From assembly GCF_014211915.1 (NCBI RefSeq), contig NZ_CP060040.1, positions 2,728,001 through 2,792,000 on the forward strand: a stretch of 64,000 bases of DNA, read 5' to 3'. Made by a program: the position numbers and the translations under genes. This DNA is from Burkholderia cenocepacia. Its GTDB lineage: Bacteria; Pseudomonadota; Gammaproteobacteria; Burkholderiales; Burkholderiaceae. Each line of letters opens with the position of its first letter. The first letter of the stretch is position 1. Of this stretch, positions 62,212 through 64,000 are shown in pieces. Under the pieces are notes generated by a model. The model saw only the letters and a program-made list of their open reading frames with translations. It did no database searches and was not told the DNA's origin.

Positions 62212-64000
62212 TCATGCCGTCGTGGCGACACGTTCCGACGCAAACCCCGCCAACGTCCGCAACGCGTCCCGCGCCGAGCGCAAGTAAAACGCCTGCAGAT
62301 GGAACACATGCCAGCGCGCCGCATGGATCTCCAGCCGGCACGGCACGCCGCACGCGTGCGCATGCTCGGCCAGCCGCTGCGCATCGGACAGCAGTACTTC
62401 CTGGTCGCCGGCCTGGATCAGCATCGGCGGCAGGCCATGCAGACCGGTGTCGAGCGGCCCGCGCGCCGCGGCGGAGCCCGTGCCGTGACACCAGCGCAGC
62501 CCCTGTTCGAGCCAGCCGCGCCGGATCATCGGATCGTCGTGGCGACGCGAGGCCAATGTTGCGCCGCCGAGCGCGGGGTCGGTCACGGGCGAGATCAGCA
62601 GCAGTGCGGCGGCGGCCGGCTCGCCGCGCTCGCGCAGCGCGATGGCGAGCGCCAGCGCCAGCGCGCCGCCGGCCGAGTCGCCGGCAATCACGATCCGGTG
62701 CGGCGCGTAACCCTGCGTGCGCATCGCGTCGTAGGCGGCCAGTGCGTCGTCGAGCGCGGCCGGGCTCGGATGCTCGGGCGCGAGCCGGTAATCGGGCACC
62801 CACACCGGCAGGCCCGCGTCGTTCGCGAGGCGCGTCGTCACGCCGCGATGCGTATGCGGTCCGCCGAGACAAAACGCGCCGCCATGCAGATAGAGGATCG
62901 CGCCACCCGTATCGCCGCGTTTCGGCGCGACCACTTCGATCGGCACATGTTGCGCCGACGTGCGGTAGCGCAGTGTGCCACCCGCACCGGGCATCAGCGG
63001 CGACAGCAGCGCGACGACGCGGCGCTGCATGCGCGCGCCGAACGGCGGCCCGATCAGCGGCCGGAACGCGACGCGCAGGAAACCGCGCAACGAAGCGGCC
63101 GTGAAGGCTTCGAATCTGCCGGCGGGCGGCGCGACCACCGTGCCGTGCAGCGGCGCAGCCGCCCCGGACAGCGGCTGCGACAAGCGGTACGCGGACATGC
63201 CGGTGAAGCGCGTGATCCACCGGTAGGTCAGCGTGAAGCCCGGCCAGTTCGTGCTGTTGTGCCCCGATGCATCGACGTACCAGCTCTTGCAACTGCTCCA
63301 CACCGACCCTGCGAGCCGCTGCTGCACGTGCACGTTGAAACGCCGGTAGCGGCGCGCGTCGACGTCGATCTCACGCGCGCCGTCGCGACGCATCGCCTGT
63401 ATGCAGCGCATCACGTGCGCGATCTGGCTCTCGAGCATGTAGACGATCGAGTTGTGACCGAGGTTGGTGTTCGGGCCGTACAGCATGAAGAAGTTCGGAA
63501 AGCCGGGCACGGTGAGCCCGAGATACGCCTGCGCGCCGCGTCGCCACGCATCGTTCAGGTCGAGGCCGCCGCGGCCCGTGATGCGCATCGGCGACAGGAA
63601 TTCCGTTGCCGCGAACCCCGTGCCGTAGACGATCGCGTCGACGGGATGATGCACGCCGTCGACGGTCTCGATCCCGTCCTCGGTCACGCGCCGGATCGGC
63701 TGCGTGACGAGTTCCACATGGTCGCGGCTCATCGCGGCGAGATAGTCGCTCGACAACAGGATGCGCTTGCAGCCGACCGGATAATCGGGCGTGAGCCGTG
63801 CGCGCAACGCGGGGTCCGGCACGTCGCGCGCGAGCAGCTTGCGAAACGGCCGGCCGGCCGCGACCTTCATCAACCCGTGCAGCCGCGTGAACGCGATCGC
63901 ACGCGCTTCGTAGCGCAGGTAGATCGATGCGCGATGCAGTTTCATCGCCGCCGGCAGCTGGCGAAACAGCGCCTTTTCCCACGGGCGATACGCGCGGTCG
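62212..64000 (-). CDS. Baeyer-Villiger-type monooxygenase fused to HSL-type esterase (partial)
   Basis: The frame is open to the end of the window, so the N-terminus is missing; 595 residues are visible. The first ~250 are BVMO-like: DYPVGCKRILLSSDYLAAM, VDAIVYGTGFAATEFLSP, GFPNFFMLYGPNTNLGHNSIVYMLESQ. The rest is an alpha/beta hydrolase of the HSL family: HGGAFCLGG oxyanion motif (about 62861-62886), nucleophile GDSAGG (62665-62682), VWVPDYRLAPEHPSPAALDDALAAY, then Asp in QAGDQEVLLSD and His in HVFHLQAF. One chain could oxidise a ketone to an ester and hydrolyse it. The FAD-binding GxGxxG would lie upstream. Confidence 0.85.
   Translation of the reverse strand, partial: DRAYRPWEKALFRQLPAAMKLHRASIYLRYEARAIAFTRLHGLMKVAAGRPFRKLLARDVPDPALRARLTPDYPVGCKRILLSSDYLAAMSRDHVELVTQPIRRVTEDGIETVDGVHHPVDAIVYGTGFAATEFLSPMRITGRGGLDLNDAWRRGAQAYLGLTVPGFPNFFMLYGPNTNLGHNSIVYMLESQIAHVMRCIQAMRRDGAREIDVDARRYRRFNVHVQQRLAGSVWSSCKSWYVDASGHNSTNWPGFTLTYRWITRFTGMSAYRLSQPLSGAAAPLHGTVVAPPAGRFEAFTAASLRGFLRVAFRPLIGPPFGARMQRRVVALLSPLMPGAGGTLRYRTSAQHVPIEVVAPKRGDTGGAILYLHGGAFCLGGPHTHRGVTTRLANDAGLPVWVPDYRLAPEHPSPAALDDALAAYDAMRTQGYAPHRIVIAGDSAGGALALALAIALRERGEPAAAALLLISPVTDPALGGATLASRRHDDPMIRRGWLEQGLRWCHGTGSAAARGPLDTGLHGLPPMLIQAGDQEVLLSDAQRLAEHAHACGVPCRLEIHAARWHVFHLQAFYLRSARDALRTLAGFASERVATTA

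Noticed and set aside
62088..63104. Plus-strand frame starting at a GTG with a lipoprotein-like ILGGC segment
   Set aside because: It continues antisense across the fusion gene with Arg-rich shadow sequence; only the first 30 residues look protein-like.

Overview
The window is high-GC, gene-dense DNA with a Burkholderia character. The clearest marker is a convergent pair at 12764-15680: an RpfF-type crotonase, and an RpfR-type receptor with an N-terminal extension, PAS, GGDEF and EAL domains. This is the BDSF (cis-2-dodecenoic acid) quorum-sensing module of the Burkholderia cepacia complex. In known strains it sits on chromosome 2. The many LysR regulators, transporters and small catabolic operons fit a secondary replicon. 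I saw no rRNA, tRNA, CRISPR array, insertion sequence or prophage.

Layout. 1-3670: arylsulfatase (cut by the window start), its formylglycine-generating enzyme, a MetQ/NlpA-like binding protein and a Cys-cluster protein, in one tight operon. 3736-4973: a monooxygenase-like small protein and a membrane protein. 5129-12193: a LysR regulator divergent from a D-glutamate-cyclase-like protein, an MFS transporter and a full-length 5-oxoprolinase, which reads as a 5-oxoproline/D-glutamate salvage unit. 12764-15680: rpfR and rpfF, with a large perfect inverted repeat upstream of rpfF. 16391-25620: a transglutaminase-like exported protein and several small regulator-plus-enzyme pairs (AraC/MFS, aldo-keto reductase/LysR, ICL-family lyase, MarR/YCII, GST). 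25681-29667: a HAD phosphatase, an ornithine-cyclodeaminase-family reductase, a fold-III PLP enzyme and a LysR gene. Two copies of one operator motif tie the LysR gene to the PLP enzyme. 29825-31320: a thioredoxin-reductase-like flavoprotein and an Rrf2 repressor with a long inverted-repeat operator. 31583-36776: a DUF2760 protein and two divergent Hsp70s in one operon.

36868-39741: CtlX-type hydrolase, ornithine cyclodeaminase and an Lrp regulator, suggesting citrulline/ornithine to proline. 39776-48392: a LysR-flavoprotein-CMD-peroxidase operon divergent from a branched-chain-type ABC transporter. These probably form one import-and-oxidation system of unknown substrate. 48408-50218: DinB-like protein, TetR and a hypothetical protein. 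50276-55064: a TctDE-like two-component system facing a solo NitT/TauT-type binding protein (preceded by a 31-codon leader ORF) and an MFS transporter. 55138-55742 and 61162-61839: two toxin-antitoxin modules of different families, each with a palindromic operator. 55779-58219: a NarL-type response regulator and a membrane histidine kinase. 58551-61137: a small HExxH protein and a DedA-PAP2-LssY fusion whose PAP2 active site looks degenerate. 62212-64000: a Baeyer-Villiger-type monooxygenase fused to an HSL-type esterase, cut by the window end.

All calls rest on reading translated sequence and motifs. No database search was run, so family names are recognition and substrates are inference.
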